A DNA stretch of 25,161 bases from Anaerovoracaceae bacterium (GTDB lineage Bacteria; Bacillota; Clostridia; Peptostreptococcales; Anaerovoracaceae), in the NCBI GenBank assembly GCA_029983755.1, contig JASBYX010000024.1:1-25161 (forward strand), written 5' to 3'. The stretch's first letter is position 1. Every line of letters starts with the position of its first letter. The notes beneath the pieces were generated by a model that did no database searches, was not told the DNA's origin, and was given only the letters and a program-made list of their open reading frames with translations. Positions 1 through 7,801 of the stretch are shown piece by piece. Position numbers and translations under genes: made by a program.

Positions 1-32
<32 letters not shown>

Positions 33-69
33 CTATAAATCTGTGTTTTTGTGATGTAGATTTTTATAG
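33..69. repeat. Imperfect inverted repeat after the AGAC tract
   Basis: The left arm at 33-42 and the right arm at 58-69 are complementary apart from a two-base bulge (CTATAAA..TCT against AGA..TTTATAG). No T-run follows on the + strand. It could be a weak terminator of an upstream gene or simply AT-rich chance pairing. Confidence 0.3.
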
Positions 70-107
70 TTGGCAAGAATATATACCTGATGGATAGGCA
101 TATACTC

Positions 108-136
108 TTGTCAATTTTTGTGAATATAAATAATAT
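108..136 (+). promoter_or_regulatory. Sigma-A promoter of the surface-protein gene
   Basis: TTGTCA (108-113), a 17-base spacer and TATAAT-like TAATAT (131-136) form a near-consensus promoter. The expected start of transcription is near 143, giving a leader of about 18 bases. The ribosome binding site AAAGGA (145-150) lies 10 bases before the ATG at 161. Confidence 0.7.
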
Positions 137-160
137 TAAAGATGAAAGGATAAAATAAAA

Positions 161-3100
161 ATGAAATTAAAAAGAAAAGGCATATCTATATTAATGGCTA
201 TATTAATGTTAGTTCCTGTTTTTTTTGGGCCAAAAACAGTAAAAGCTGAGGATACGAAAGAAGAAGGGAATCTCTTGAGCTTTGAAGTTTCCAGAGCGGA
301 ATTCTCTGATTACGAAAATCTGATTGCAACTTATAGCAACCATTGGATGAGTCAGCCTAAAAATGATATTTTTGATAGGGATAAATGGGCTTTAAATGAT
401 TTTTCCGTAGAGTATGAACTTCATATTGAGGGAAAGACAGATACTCTTATCAAGAAGATGTCTTATTCATCAGAAAATTACAGCTGGGATGGGAAAATCA
501 ACTATGATAATATAAAAATTCCATATGATAAGGTGGAGATTGAATACTATGAACCAGATGAAGGCGGTTTTGTGGAACCATATCTTCTTCACTATAATTT
601 ATATTTAAAAAAGTCAAATGATAAAATGATCTTGAGCATTCCTAAATTAAGCCCGCGTGAAAACTATAAAAATCCTACCGGAGATGAAAAGATACTTAAG
701 GTAAATAATATAAATATTAAAGAAATAAATCCAACTATTAAAACTTTGTATTTAAATGGGCAAGCAGGAGATGATAATTTCGACGGAACGACTCCTGAAA
801 AAGCTGTTAAAACATTTGAAAAAGCAAAAGAACTGTCTGCTGCCAATCAGAATATTAAACAGATAGTCGTAATTGGAACAACGGATATTCAAGGAGAGAT
901 ATCACTAGCTGGAACAAATGCCGGAATATTAAGAGGAGAAGGCTTTAATGGCTATTTGTTCAGCGTAGGTTCAGGTAAGTCTGCGTCATTATCGAATATT
1001 ATTGTTGATGGCAATTCAGAAAAAAACATCAATATAGAAAAATCGTTGATTGAAGTTAAGTCTAAAGCAACGCTCAATATTAATTCCGGAACTAATTTAA
1101 AAAATAATCAAATAAAAGCCATAAAGAATACTGCAACATTTGGAGGCGCTGTTTATGCTTATTCTGCAACCATAAATATGAGTGGCGGAACCATAGAAAA
1201 TAATCAGGCAACATATGGTGGAGGTATTAAGTTATATGGGTCTACAATGAACTTTTCCGGTGGAGTAGTTCAAAATAATAAATCGAATTTAGTTATAGAC
1301 TATGCATATGACAGACAAAAATATTCAGCAGGTGGCGGAATACTTGCAAGCGAGGGTTCTACTATAAATATGTCTGCCAATGCAAAAGTATTAAATAATT
1401 ATGCAAAGGAAATCGGTGGCGGAATAAGTCTGGGCTCTAATCAATGGGGAGCTTCAAATATCTTAAAAATGAGTGGTGGAACAATTGATGGTAATACAGC
1501 AGGTTCAGCAGGTGGCGGAATTTTTGTTCAAGCGAAGTATTTTAGTGGGGGAGCTTCTAAAGCCTATATTGATGGAGGAAGAATTACCAATAACCAAATG
1601 GATGCCAGCGGATATACCGAAAAAATGTTCGGTGGTGGTGGAATTTATGTCAACGGTGCGAACAATAATTATGGTGTTAACGGAGCTAACGGTGAGCTTT
1701 ACTTAAAGAATGTAGTAATAACTGATAATGAATCTAAATATGAGGGCGCGGGATATGCCTCTTGCCCGATATCAAAGACTAAGATTTATGTGACAAATGG
1801 TGGTGCTATCTACGGGAATAAGACTACATCAAAAGTTAATGATATATACATATTATCTAATCAATATCTTGGACTTCATGGCGGTAATCCTGAATATGAA
1901 ATCTCAAAAAGGATGCTTGGCGGAGTACCTTACAACTGGAAGAACAAGGATAATTCTTTTTTGGAGGAGAGCAAGCATAAAGGTGTTTTAAGTAATAACA
2001 ATGAATATCTTGGCTTACATACAGATGAAAAAGGCAACGATTTAACTTCAAATCTCAAAAAAGTATTAATTAGTGGCAATAAATCCAATACTAGAGGTGG
2101 CGGTATTGGCAGCAATGGAACTGTTACGATAGGTACAGAAGAAACGACAAGTGTATCAGTAGAAAAGAAATGGATAGATGATAATAACACTAATTTAAAG
2201 CATCCAGAAACTGTTACAGTTAAATTGATTGCTAAAGTAGCAGATAAAAAATATGAAATTGAAAACAGACGATTGAGTGATGAAAATAATTGGAAAACAA
2301 CATTTACTGAATTACCTACTAAAGTAGGTGAAGAAGATATAACATATACTATAGAGGAAGTTGGAGTAGGAGGATATACTAGTAAAATCGAGGGAACAGC
2401 TAAAGAAGGATTTGTAGTTACTAATACTAGAATACCACAAAAAACAAGCATTCAGGTAACAAAGGCTTGGGAAGATAAGAACGACCAAGACGGAAAGAGA
2501 CCTGCAAGTGTAACAATAAAGTTATTGGCAGATGGAAAAGAAACAGGTAAGACATTAACTTTGACAAAGGCAAATAACTGGACAGGAAGCTTTACAGACC
2601 TTGATGAATACAAGGGTGGAAAGAAGATTGAGTACACAGTTAAGGAAGAGCCTGTAGGTAATGGATACACAAGTGTTATTACAGGAAGTGTAGAGGACGG
2701 TTATAAAGTAACCAACACAAGAGAACCTGAAAAGGTAAAAGTGGAAGGCAAAAAGACTTGGAATGATAAAGACAACCAAGACGGAAAGAGACCTGCTGAA
2801 ATTACCATTAACTTGTTAAAGAACGGAACAAAGATAGATTCTGTAAAAGTAACAAAAGCAGATGGATGGAAATGGAAGTTTGAAAATCTTGATAAGTACG
2901 AAAACGGACAAGAGATAACCTACTCCATCACTGAAGGACAGGTTGAAGGCTATTCCTCTGAAATCAACGGCTATGATGTTAAAAATTCCTATACACCGGG
3001 TAAGACAAGCATTCAGGTAACAAAGGCTTGGGAAGATAAGAACGACCAAGACGGAAAGAGACCTGCAAGTGTAACAATAAAGTTATTGGCAGATGGAAAA

Positions 3101-3430
3101 GAAACAGGTAAGACATTAACTTTGACAAAGGCAAATAACTGGACAGGAAGCTTTACAGACCTTGATGAATACAAGGGTGGAAAGAAGATTGAGTACACAG
3201 TTAAGGAAGAGCCTGTAGGTAATGGATACACAAGTGTTATTACAGGAAGTGTAGAGGACGGTTATGTTGTTACTAATGTTAGAACACCAAATATACCACC
3301 TGAAAAACCAAATAAGACATTGCCAAAGACAGGCGATGGTTTTAATGCAGGTTTGTATGTTACATTGATGGGATTATCAGGTTTACTGCTTATCACTATT
3401 GGAGTTAGAAAGAGAAGAAAAGAAAGTTAG
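161..3430 (+). CDS. LPXTG-anchored surface protein with beta-helix and CnaB-type repeats
   Basis: This is a 1089-residue secreted, cell-wall-anchored protein, probably an adhesin or stalk. A signal peptide (basic start, hydrophobic core, likely cleavage after Ala29) is followed by about 165 residues I do not recognise. From about residue 195 a Gly/Asn-rich repeat region with recurring SGGTI and GGGI turns looks like a right-handed beta-helix, to about 655. Four CnaB-like modules follow (about 662-757, 760-855, 858-945, 947-1042). They have the Lys of VTKAW (Lys768 in module 2), a Glu near YTVKEE and the Asn of VTN (Asn852), a pattern expected to form internal isopeptide bonds. The C terminus has LPKTG (1054-1058), a hydrophobic helix and a basic tail, the sortase A signal. 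Modules 2 and 4 are almost identical. The gene looks more AT-rich than its neighbours and has its own promoter and terminator, consistent with an acquired cassette. The ligand is unknown. Confidence 0.9.
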   Translation: MKLKRKGISILMAILMLVPVFFGPKTVKAEDTKEEGNLLSFEVSRAEFSDYENLIATYSNHWMSQPKNDIFDRDKWALNDFSVEYELHIEGKTDTLIKKMSYSSENYSWDGKINYDNIKIPYDKVEIEYYEPDEGGFVEPYLLHYNLYLKKSNDKMILSIPKLSPRENYKNPTGDEKILKVNNINIKEINPTIKTLYLNGQAGDDNFDGTTPEKAVKTFEKAKELSAANQNIKQIVVIGTTDIQGEISLAGTNAGILRGEGFNGYLFSVGSGKSASLSNIIVDGNSEKNINIEKSLIEVKSKATLNINSGTNLKNNQIKAIKNTATFGGAVYAYSATINMSGGTIENNQATYGGGIKLYGSTMNFSGGVVQNNKSNLVIDYAYDRQKYSAGGGILASEGSTINMSANAKVLNNYAKEIGGGISLGSNQWGASNILKMSGGTIDGNTAGSAGGGIFVQAKYFSGGASKAYIDGGRITNNQMDASGYTEKMFGGGGIYVNGANNNYGVNGANGELYLKNVVITDNESKYEGAGYASCPISKTKIYVTNGGAIYGNKTTSKVNDIYILSNQYLGLHGGNPEYEISKRMLGGVPYNWKNKDNSFLEESKHKGVLSNNNEYLGLHTDEKGNDLTSNLKKVLISGNKSNTRGGGIGSNGTVTIGTEETTSVSVEKKWIDDNNTNLKHPETVTVKLIAKVADKKYEIENRRLSDENNWKTTFTELPTKVGEEDITYTIEEVGVGGYTSKIEGTAKEGFVVTNTRIPQKTSIQVTKAWEDKNDQDGKRPASVTIKLLADGKETGKTLTLTKANNWTGSFTDLDEYKGGKKIEYTVKEEPVGNGYTSVITGSVEDGYKVTNTREPEKVKVEGKKTWNDKDNQDGKRPAEITINLLKNGTKIDSVKVTKADGWKWKFENLDKYENGQEITYSITEGQVEGYSSEINGYDVKNSYTPGKTSIQVTKAWEDKNDQDGKRPASVTIKLLADGKETGKTLTLTKANNWTGSFTDLDEYKGGKKIEYTVKEEPVGNGYTSVITGSVEDGYVVTNVRTPNIPPEKPNKTLPKTGDGFNAGLYVTLMGLSGLLLITIGVRKRRKES
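2444..2704 (+). repeat. 261-bp perfect direct repeat, copy 1 (CnaB module 2)
   Basis: Bases 2444-2704 are identical to 3005-3265, at an offset of 561 bases (187 codons). The copies encode residues 762-848 and 949-1035 of the surface protein. Identity at third codon positions too means recent duplication or gene conversion. Confidence 0.95.
3005..3265 (+). repeat. 261-bp perfect direct repeat, copy 2 (CnaB module 4)
   Basis: This is the second copy of the repeat at 2444-2704. The 561-base offset is a multiple of three, so recombination between the copies would remove or add a two-module unit in frame and change stalk length without breaking the gene. The copies diverge at both ends (A/G just before, AAAG against GTTG just after). 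Confidence 0.95.
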
Positions 3431-3451
3431 TTTAAATCCCACATAAACTAG

Positions 3452-3503
3452 AAAATCGACCTTTGAAATTTGGCTATAGCTGATTTCAGAAGTCGATTTT
3501 TTA
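3452..3503 (+). terminator. Intrinsic terminator after the surface-protein gene
   Basis: The arms 3452-3469 and 3483-3500 form an 18-bp stem with two G-T or mismatched positions, a loop of about 13 bases and a T-run at 3497-3502. It lies 22 bases after the stop codon and separates the surface-protein unit from comM/dprA. Confidence 0.8.
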
Positions 3504-3560
3504 ATTTCCAGCAAGGGGGTGCATTAGTAATTTCTATCGTGTAATTGTATTCATTTCATA

Positions 3561-4049
3561 GTGGCAATGAATCCTTGTCCATGTGGCAACTATACTGATC
3601 CCTATAGGGAGTGTAGTTGTTCTCCTAAGGAAATCAGCACTTACATGAAGAAGCTATCAGGACCTATAATGGAGAGAATCGACTTGCATATTTATATGGA
3701 ACCATTGAATTACGGGGAGTTCCTCGAAAGTACGGGTATGGGGTCAAAGGAAATGAAGGATATCATTGCAAATGCTAGGAAAATCCAGAAAGATAGGTTT
3801 AGAGATTTCGACATAACGTTGAATTCTCAAATGGAAGGCAATTTGATTGAGACATTCTGCAACATAGATTCTGCCGGAAAAGAGATGCTAAGGAAGGCAT
3901 TTGAGAAACATATTCTCACCCCGAGAACATATCAGAGGACATTGAAGGTATCCAGGACTATAGCTGATATGGAAGGTTCTGAAAATATTAACAGCAACCA
4001 CGTTATGGAAGGTATTCAGTACAGGAGCAGACTAAATGGATATAATTAG
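3561..4049 (+). pseudogene. comM: comM/YifB Mg-chelatase-like ATPase, 5'-truncated remnant
   Basis: The frame encodes the C-terminal third of the ComM/YifB family (full length about 500 residues; about 160 remain). It starts at the family motif MNPCPCG and keeps the following Cys-rich turn (ECSCSP), SGPIMERIDLHI and the C-terminal YQRTLKVSRTIADMEGS helix. The N-terminal domain and the Walker A and B ATPase core are absent. Upstream, the frame is open only from 3531 (stops at 3525-3530) and shows only a few residues of possible similarity (FIVAM). The nominal GTG at 3561 has no ribosome binding site. The last 14 bases overlap dprA, the usual comM-dprA arrangement, so this is the original locus with its front part removed or displaced by the surface-protein cassette. 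The frame itself is unbroken, which suggests a recent event or retained expression. In transforming bacteria ComM is a branch-migration helicase; this remnant should lack that activity. Confidence 0.8.
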
Positions 4050-4893
4050 ATTAACCCCTAGTGATGAGTTTTTCCCCCAAGAACTTAAAACCATAACTTC
4101 TCCTCCAAAGGAACTATACTGTATAGGAAACTTGCGTCTTCTGAAAAACAGAAGGATTGCAGTTGTAGGATCAAGAAAGTGCACAGCCTATGGGAAAACT
4201 GTAAGCCAAAGTCTTGGCAAAAAGTTATCTTTGTCCGGAATTGCTGTAGTCAGTGGGTTGGCAAGGGGGATTGATAGGCAGGCGCACATCGGTGCACTTG
4301 AAGGCATAGGAAGTACCATAGCAGTTATGGCTACGGGTATAGATAAGTGCTATCCAATATCAAATAGGGATCTTTATGAGAGAATAGGGAAAGAAGGTCT
4401 ATTAATTTCCGAGAACCCTCCGGGTTACAATTGCAGGAGGTTTGACTTTCCTCATAGAAATAGGTTGATAAGTGGCCTATCGGAAGGCATCGTTGTTGTG
4501 GAAGCACCACTGAGAAGTGGATCATTGATTACTGCAGAGAAGGCAGCAGATCAGGGGAAAGAAGTGTTTGCAATTCCCGGTAATATCACAAGTTTTTTCA
4601 GCATGGGGTGCAATTCTCTGATTAGAGATGGGGCTAAGGCAGTATCAGTATTGAACGATGTATTTTTGGATATGAATATAGAGATTCCTGAGAATGTTGT
4701 CAAAGCAGAAAATTTGGGTAAAGATGAGAAGATAGTTTATGATATTATTAATATAAGAGGAGAATCAACAACGGAATCCCTTTACAAATCCACAGGTTTT
4801 GATCATCCGAAACTCTCCGGAATTTTGACTGTTTTGGAAATGAAGGGAGTTATTACATCTTCAATGGGTAAATTTTTTGTTGAAAAAATATAA
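4036..4893 (+). CDS. dprA: DNA processing protein DprA
   Basis: DprA loads RecA onto incoming single-stranded DNA during natural transformation. The 285-residue protein has the Rossmann-like DprA/Smf fold from about 30 to 200, with GSRKCTAYG (45-53), SGLARGID (73-80), the FPHRNRLISGLS segment (138-149) and VVVEAPLRSGSLITAEKA (153-170). A short winged-helix (DML1-type) domain ends the protein (about 228-283). It lacks the N-terminal SAM/HhH extension found in longer DprA proteins. The ATG is preceded by AGGAG (4023-4027) with an 8-base gap and overlaps the comM remnant by 14 bases, so it was probably translationally coupled to comM. I see no good promoter between the terminator at 3500 and this start. 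Confidence 0.93.
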   Translation: MDIIRLTPSDEFFPQELKTITSPPKELYCIGNLRLLKNRRIAVVGSRKCTAYGKTVSQSLGKKLSLSGIAVVSGLARGIDRQAHIGALEGIGSTIAVMATGIDKCYPISNRDLYERIGKEGLLISENPPGYNCRRFDFPHRNRLISGLSEGIVVVEAPLRSGSLITAEKAADQGKEVFAIPGNITSFFSMGCNSLIRDGAKAVSVLNDVFLDMNIEIPENVVKAENLGKDEKIVYDIINIRGESTTESLYKSTGFDHPKLSGILTVLEMKGVITSSMGKFFVEKI

Positions 4894-4904
4894 AAACTGT
4901 GCAT

Positions 4905-4959
4905 AATCTATATGTAGCTGTCGATAGTGACTACATAGATTAATACCATTCCATTTTTT
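4905..4959 (+). terminator. Weak hairpin between dprA and topA
   Basis: Arms at 4905-4917 and 4931-4941 pair with a two-base bulge, and a T-run (4954-4959) follows only after a 12-base gap. The spacing is poor for an intrinsic terminator. It could be an inefficient terminator or an unrelated structure. Confidence 0.3.
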
Positions 4960-4982
4960 GCACTTGCATGATAAGGTATAAT
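4955..4982 (+). promoter_or_regulatory. Candidate promoter of topA
   Basis: A perfect TATAAT lies at 4977-4982. The best -35 at usable spacing is the poor TTTTTG (4955-4960, 16-base spacer). Transcription would start near 4989, giving a leader of about 45 bases before the topA ATG. Confidence 0.5.
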
Positions 4983-5032
4983 ATATATAAATCTTATTTT
5001 TGATAGCACAATACTTAAATTGGGGGAATTTA

Positions 5033-7126
5033 ATGGCAACTTCTAAAAAAACATCTAAGACTTCTAAGAAATCGACTCAAAAGAAAAAACTAGTTATAGT
5101 GGAGTCACCTTCTAAGGCGAAGACTATAGGTAAGTATTTGGGGTCTACATACAAGGTAGTAGCATCGGTTGGACACATAAGGGACCTGCCAAAAAGCAAA
5201 TTGGGGGTAGATGTTGATAATGATTTTGAGCCCCAATATATAAATATTAGGGGAAAGGGCGATATAATCAAGGACCTGAAAAAGGAAAGTAAAAATGCTT
5301 CTCAGATCTACCTAGCGACTGACCCAGACAGAGAGGGTGAAGCGATTTCTTGGCATTTGGCTCACATCCTCGGATTAGATCCTGATGAAATTAAGAGAAT
5401 AGAATTTAATGAGATTACTAAGGATACGGTGAAAAATGCTATATCTCAGCCTAGGAGTATAGATCAGGGATTAGTGGATGCTCAGCAGGCAAGGCGTGTT
5501 CTAGATAGACTTGTAGGATATCAGATTTCACCTTTGCTCTGGCGAAAGGTCCAAAAAGGATTAAGTGCCGGCAGAGTGCAATCTGTGGCACTTAAGATAC
5601 TTTGTGATAGAGAAGAAGAAATTAAAAATTTCGTACCTGAAGAGTATTGGAACATATCTGCCGTGTTTAAGAAAGGCAAGGAATTCACAGCAAAGCTCAT
5701 CAAGAAAGATAAGGAAAAGATAAAAGTATCTAACAAGGAAGAAAATGATGAGATAATCAAACGATTGACGGATAAGGAATTTCTAGTGGAAAAGGTAGAC
5801 AAGAAGGAGAAATCTCAGAAACCTTACGCTCCCTTTACCACAAGCAGTTTGCAGCAGGATGCTTCAGCTAAACTCGGGTTCAATCCTAAGAAGACAATGA
5901 TGATTGCCCAGCAACTTTATGAAGGAATCAATATCAAAGGCCATGGTACCACAGGTCTTGTATCGTATATAAGAACCGACTCAGTTAGAATATCTGCAGA
6001 GGCTAGGAACATGGCTAAGACATTCATTGTAAATACAATGGGTGAAAATTACTATAGCAATAACTATTATTCAAACAAGAAAAAAGATATTCAGGATGCT
6101 CATGAGGCTATTAGACCTACGGACATTAGACTGATTCCTGACGAAATTGAGTCATCCCTATCATCTGATCAATTTAAGCTGTACAATCTCATATGGAGGA
6201 GATTTTTGGCAAGTCAAATGTCTGCTACCAAGTATGATTCAGTAGCAGCTGATTTTAGTGCAGAAGGATACATTTTCCGCGCTAACGGATCTAAAGTTAT
6301 CTTTGACGGATTTAGAAAGATCTACAAGACAGGAGAAGAAAAGAAAGATACTCTCCTACCTGAGCTTTCAGAGGGAGAAAAGCTTATCCCATCTAAAGTG
6401 TTCGGTGAGCAGAACTTCACTCAACCTCCGAATAGATTTACCGAAGCGGGCCTTATCAAAGAACTTGAAGACAAGAATATAGGAAGGCCAAGTACTTATG
6501 CGCCTACAGTTGCCACATTAACTGAGCGAAAGTACGTTAAGAGGCAGAAGAAAACACTAATTCCTACGGATCTTGGGATGATGGTTACAGGCCTTTTGAA
6601 GGATTATTTTAAGGAAATTATAGATGTTGGATTTACTGCCAACATGGAGGATAAGCTGGACGATGTGGAGATGGGAAAACTCCCATGGAAGGAAGTCATA
6701 AGATCCTTCTACGGAGATTTTGAAAAGGATCTTGAAGTTGCAAACCGGGAAATAGAAAAAGTAGAAAGGGAGCCAATTTTAACAGGTGAAGTATGCGAAA
6801 AGTGTGGGCGTCCTATGGCTATTAAAATGGGAAGGTTCGGAGAATTCCTCGCGTGTACCGGGTACCCTGAATGCAAGAATACCAAGGCAATAGTCAAAAA
6901 GATTGATGTAAAATGCCCGAAATGTGGTATTGGAGATATAGTGGCAAGGAAAAGCAGGAAAGGAAAACTATTCTATGGTTGCTCAAGATATCCTGAGTGC
7001 GACCAGGTATTTTGGTATAAGCCAACCAATAAGAAATGTCCTGTATGTGGAAACCTGCTCCTTGAACGGAAACTTAAGGGTAGCAAGTTGTCTTGCTCAA
7101 ATCCTGAGTGCAACTACAAAGAGTAG
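5033..7126 (+). CDS. topA: DNA topoisomerase I
   Basis: Type IA topoisomerase that relaxes negative supercoils by breaking and rejoining one strand. The TOPRIM domain shows VIVESPSKAKTIGKYLG and the ATDPDREGEA acidic motif. The catalytic tyrosine is Tyr312 in SYIRTDS, and NIGRPSTYAPTV matches the conserved core. The C terminus has three zinc-ribbon repeats, the first starting CEKCGRPMA, the second CPKCGIGD and the third CPVCGN. The start was placed at the ATG with GGGGG six bases upstream (5022-5026), giving 697 residues. An upstream in-frame TTG at 5000 would add 11 residues but has no ribosome binding site. The extra N-terminal stretch is short and Lys/Ser/Thr-rich. The dprA-topA-hslVU order is common in Firmicutes, though the usual trmFO and xerC between topA and hslV are absent. 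Confidence 0.97.
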   Translation: MATSKKTSKTSKKSTQKKKLVIVESPSKAKTIGKYLGSTYKVVASVGHIRDLPKSKLGVDVDNDFEPQYINIRGKGDIIKDLKKESKNASQIYLATDPDREGEAISWHLAHILGLDPDEIKRIEFNEITKDTVKNAISQPRSIDQGLVDAQQARRVLDRLVGYQISPLLWRKVQKGLSAGRVQSVALKILCDREEEIKNFVPEEYWNISAVFKKGKEFTAKLIKKDKEKIKVSNKEENDEIIKRLTDKEFLVEKVDKKEKSQKPYAPFTTSSLQQDASAKLGFNPKKTMMIAQQLYEGINIKGHGTTGLVSYIRTDSVRISAEARNMAKTFIVNTMGENYYSNNYYSNKKKDIQDAHEAIRPTDIRLIPDEIESSLSSDQFKLYNLIWRRFLASQMSATKYDSVAADFSAEGYIFRANGSKVIFDGFRKIYKTGEEKKDTLLPELSEGEKLIPSKVFGEQNFTQPPNRFTEAGLIKELEDKNIGRPSTYAPTVATLTERKYVKRQKKTLIPTDLGMMVTGLLKDYFKEIIDVGFTANMEDKLDDVEMGKLPWKEVIRSFYGDFEKDLEVANREIEKVEREPILTGEVCEKCGRPMAIKMGRFGEFLACTGYPECKNTKAIVKKIDVKCPKCGIGDIVARKSRKGKLFYGCSRYPECDQVFWYKPTNKKCPVCGNLLLERKLKGSKLSCSNPECNYKE

Positions 7127-7181
7127 ATACAGACTTTTTAGTATATTCAGCATATGGTTAGAAGTAAAGGAGAACATAGAT

Positions 7182-7718
7182 ATGGAATTTAGAGGAACAA
7201 CGATTTGTGCAGTTAGACGTGACCCTGATGATATTGCCATAGGTGGTGATGGTCAGGTTACCATGGGTCAGACTGCAATAATGAAGAATACAGCAAAGAA
7301 AGTGAAGAAAATCTATGGGAAGACTGTGCTCACCGGATTTGCCGGCTCAGTTGCAGATGCATTTTCACTTACAGAGAAATTTGAGAAAAAGCTTGAGGAA
7401 CACGGTGGAAACCTTAAGAGAGCTGCCGTGGATCTCGCTCAGCTATGGAGATCGGACAGGGGTATGAGAAATCTTGAGGCACTTATGATAGTAGCAGACA
7501 AAGAAGACCTTCTAGTCATTTCTGGTAACGGTGAAGTCATATCTCCTGATGAGCCTTTCGTGGCCATCGGATCAGGAGGAAACTTTGCCTACTCTGCTGC
7601 CAATGCTTTGTTCCATCATACTGATATGAACGCAGAGGATATAGTTAAAGAATCTCTAAAAATAGCATCTTCGATATGTGTATATACAAACGATAATATT
7701 ACCGTGGAAAAGCTATAA
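7182..7718 (+). CDS. hslV: ATP-dependent protease proteolytic subunit HslV (ClpQ)
   Basis: This is the threonine peptidase of the HslVU protease, a double hexamer of proteasome-beta-type subunits. The start is MEFRG followed by TTICAV, so processing after Gly5 would expose Thr6 as the catalytic N-terminal nucleophile. This matches the short propeptides of Firmicute ClpQ rather than the bare Met-Thr start of Proteobacteria. GGDGQVTMGQ, TGFAGSVADAF, NLKRAAVDLAQLWR, AIGSGG and ICVYTND are all family motifs. The length of 178 residues is normal. The start was set by AAGGAGA (7167-7173) eight bases upstream. The reading frame is open much further upstream inside topA, but that extension has no similarity. 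Its partner hslU follows after 83 bases. Confidence 0.96.
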   Translation: MEFRGTTICAVRRDPDDIAIGGDGQVTMGQTAIMKNTAKKVKKIYGKTVLTGFAGSVADAFSLTEKFEKKLEEHGGNLKRAAVDLAQLWRSDRGMRNLEALMIVADKEDLLVISGNGEVISPDEPFVAIGSGGNFAYSAANALFHHTDMNAEDIVKESLKIASSICVYTNDNITVEKL

Positions 7719-7801
7719 ATCCCATGACACGTAGCTTTAATTTAAATAGGTGATATTGAAATTACGAAGAAAAAGATAAAAGAAAAGTTTAGGAGGATGA
7801 G

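Noticed and set aside
1930..2451. Minus-strand open frame of 173 codons inside the surface-protein gene
   Set aside because: It lies wholly opposite the repeat-rich surface-protein gene, shows low-complexity hydrophobic composition typical of antisense shadows, and has no recognisable motif.
6975..7181. Upstream extension of hslV into topA
   Set aside because: The frame is open but the extension has no similarity to HslV, and a good ribosome binding site and the conserved N-terminal propeptide place the start at 7182.
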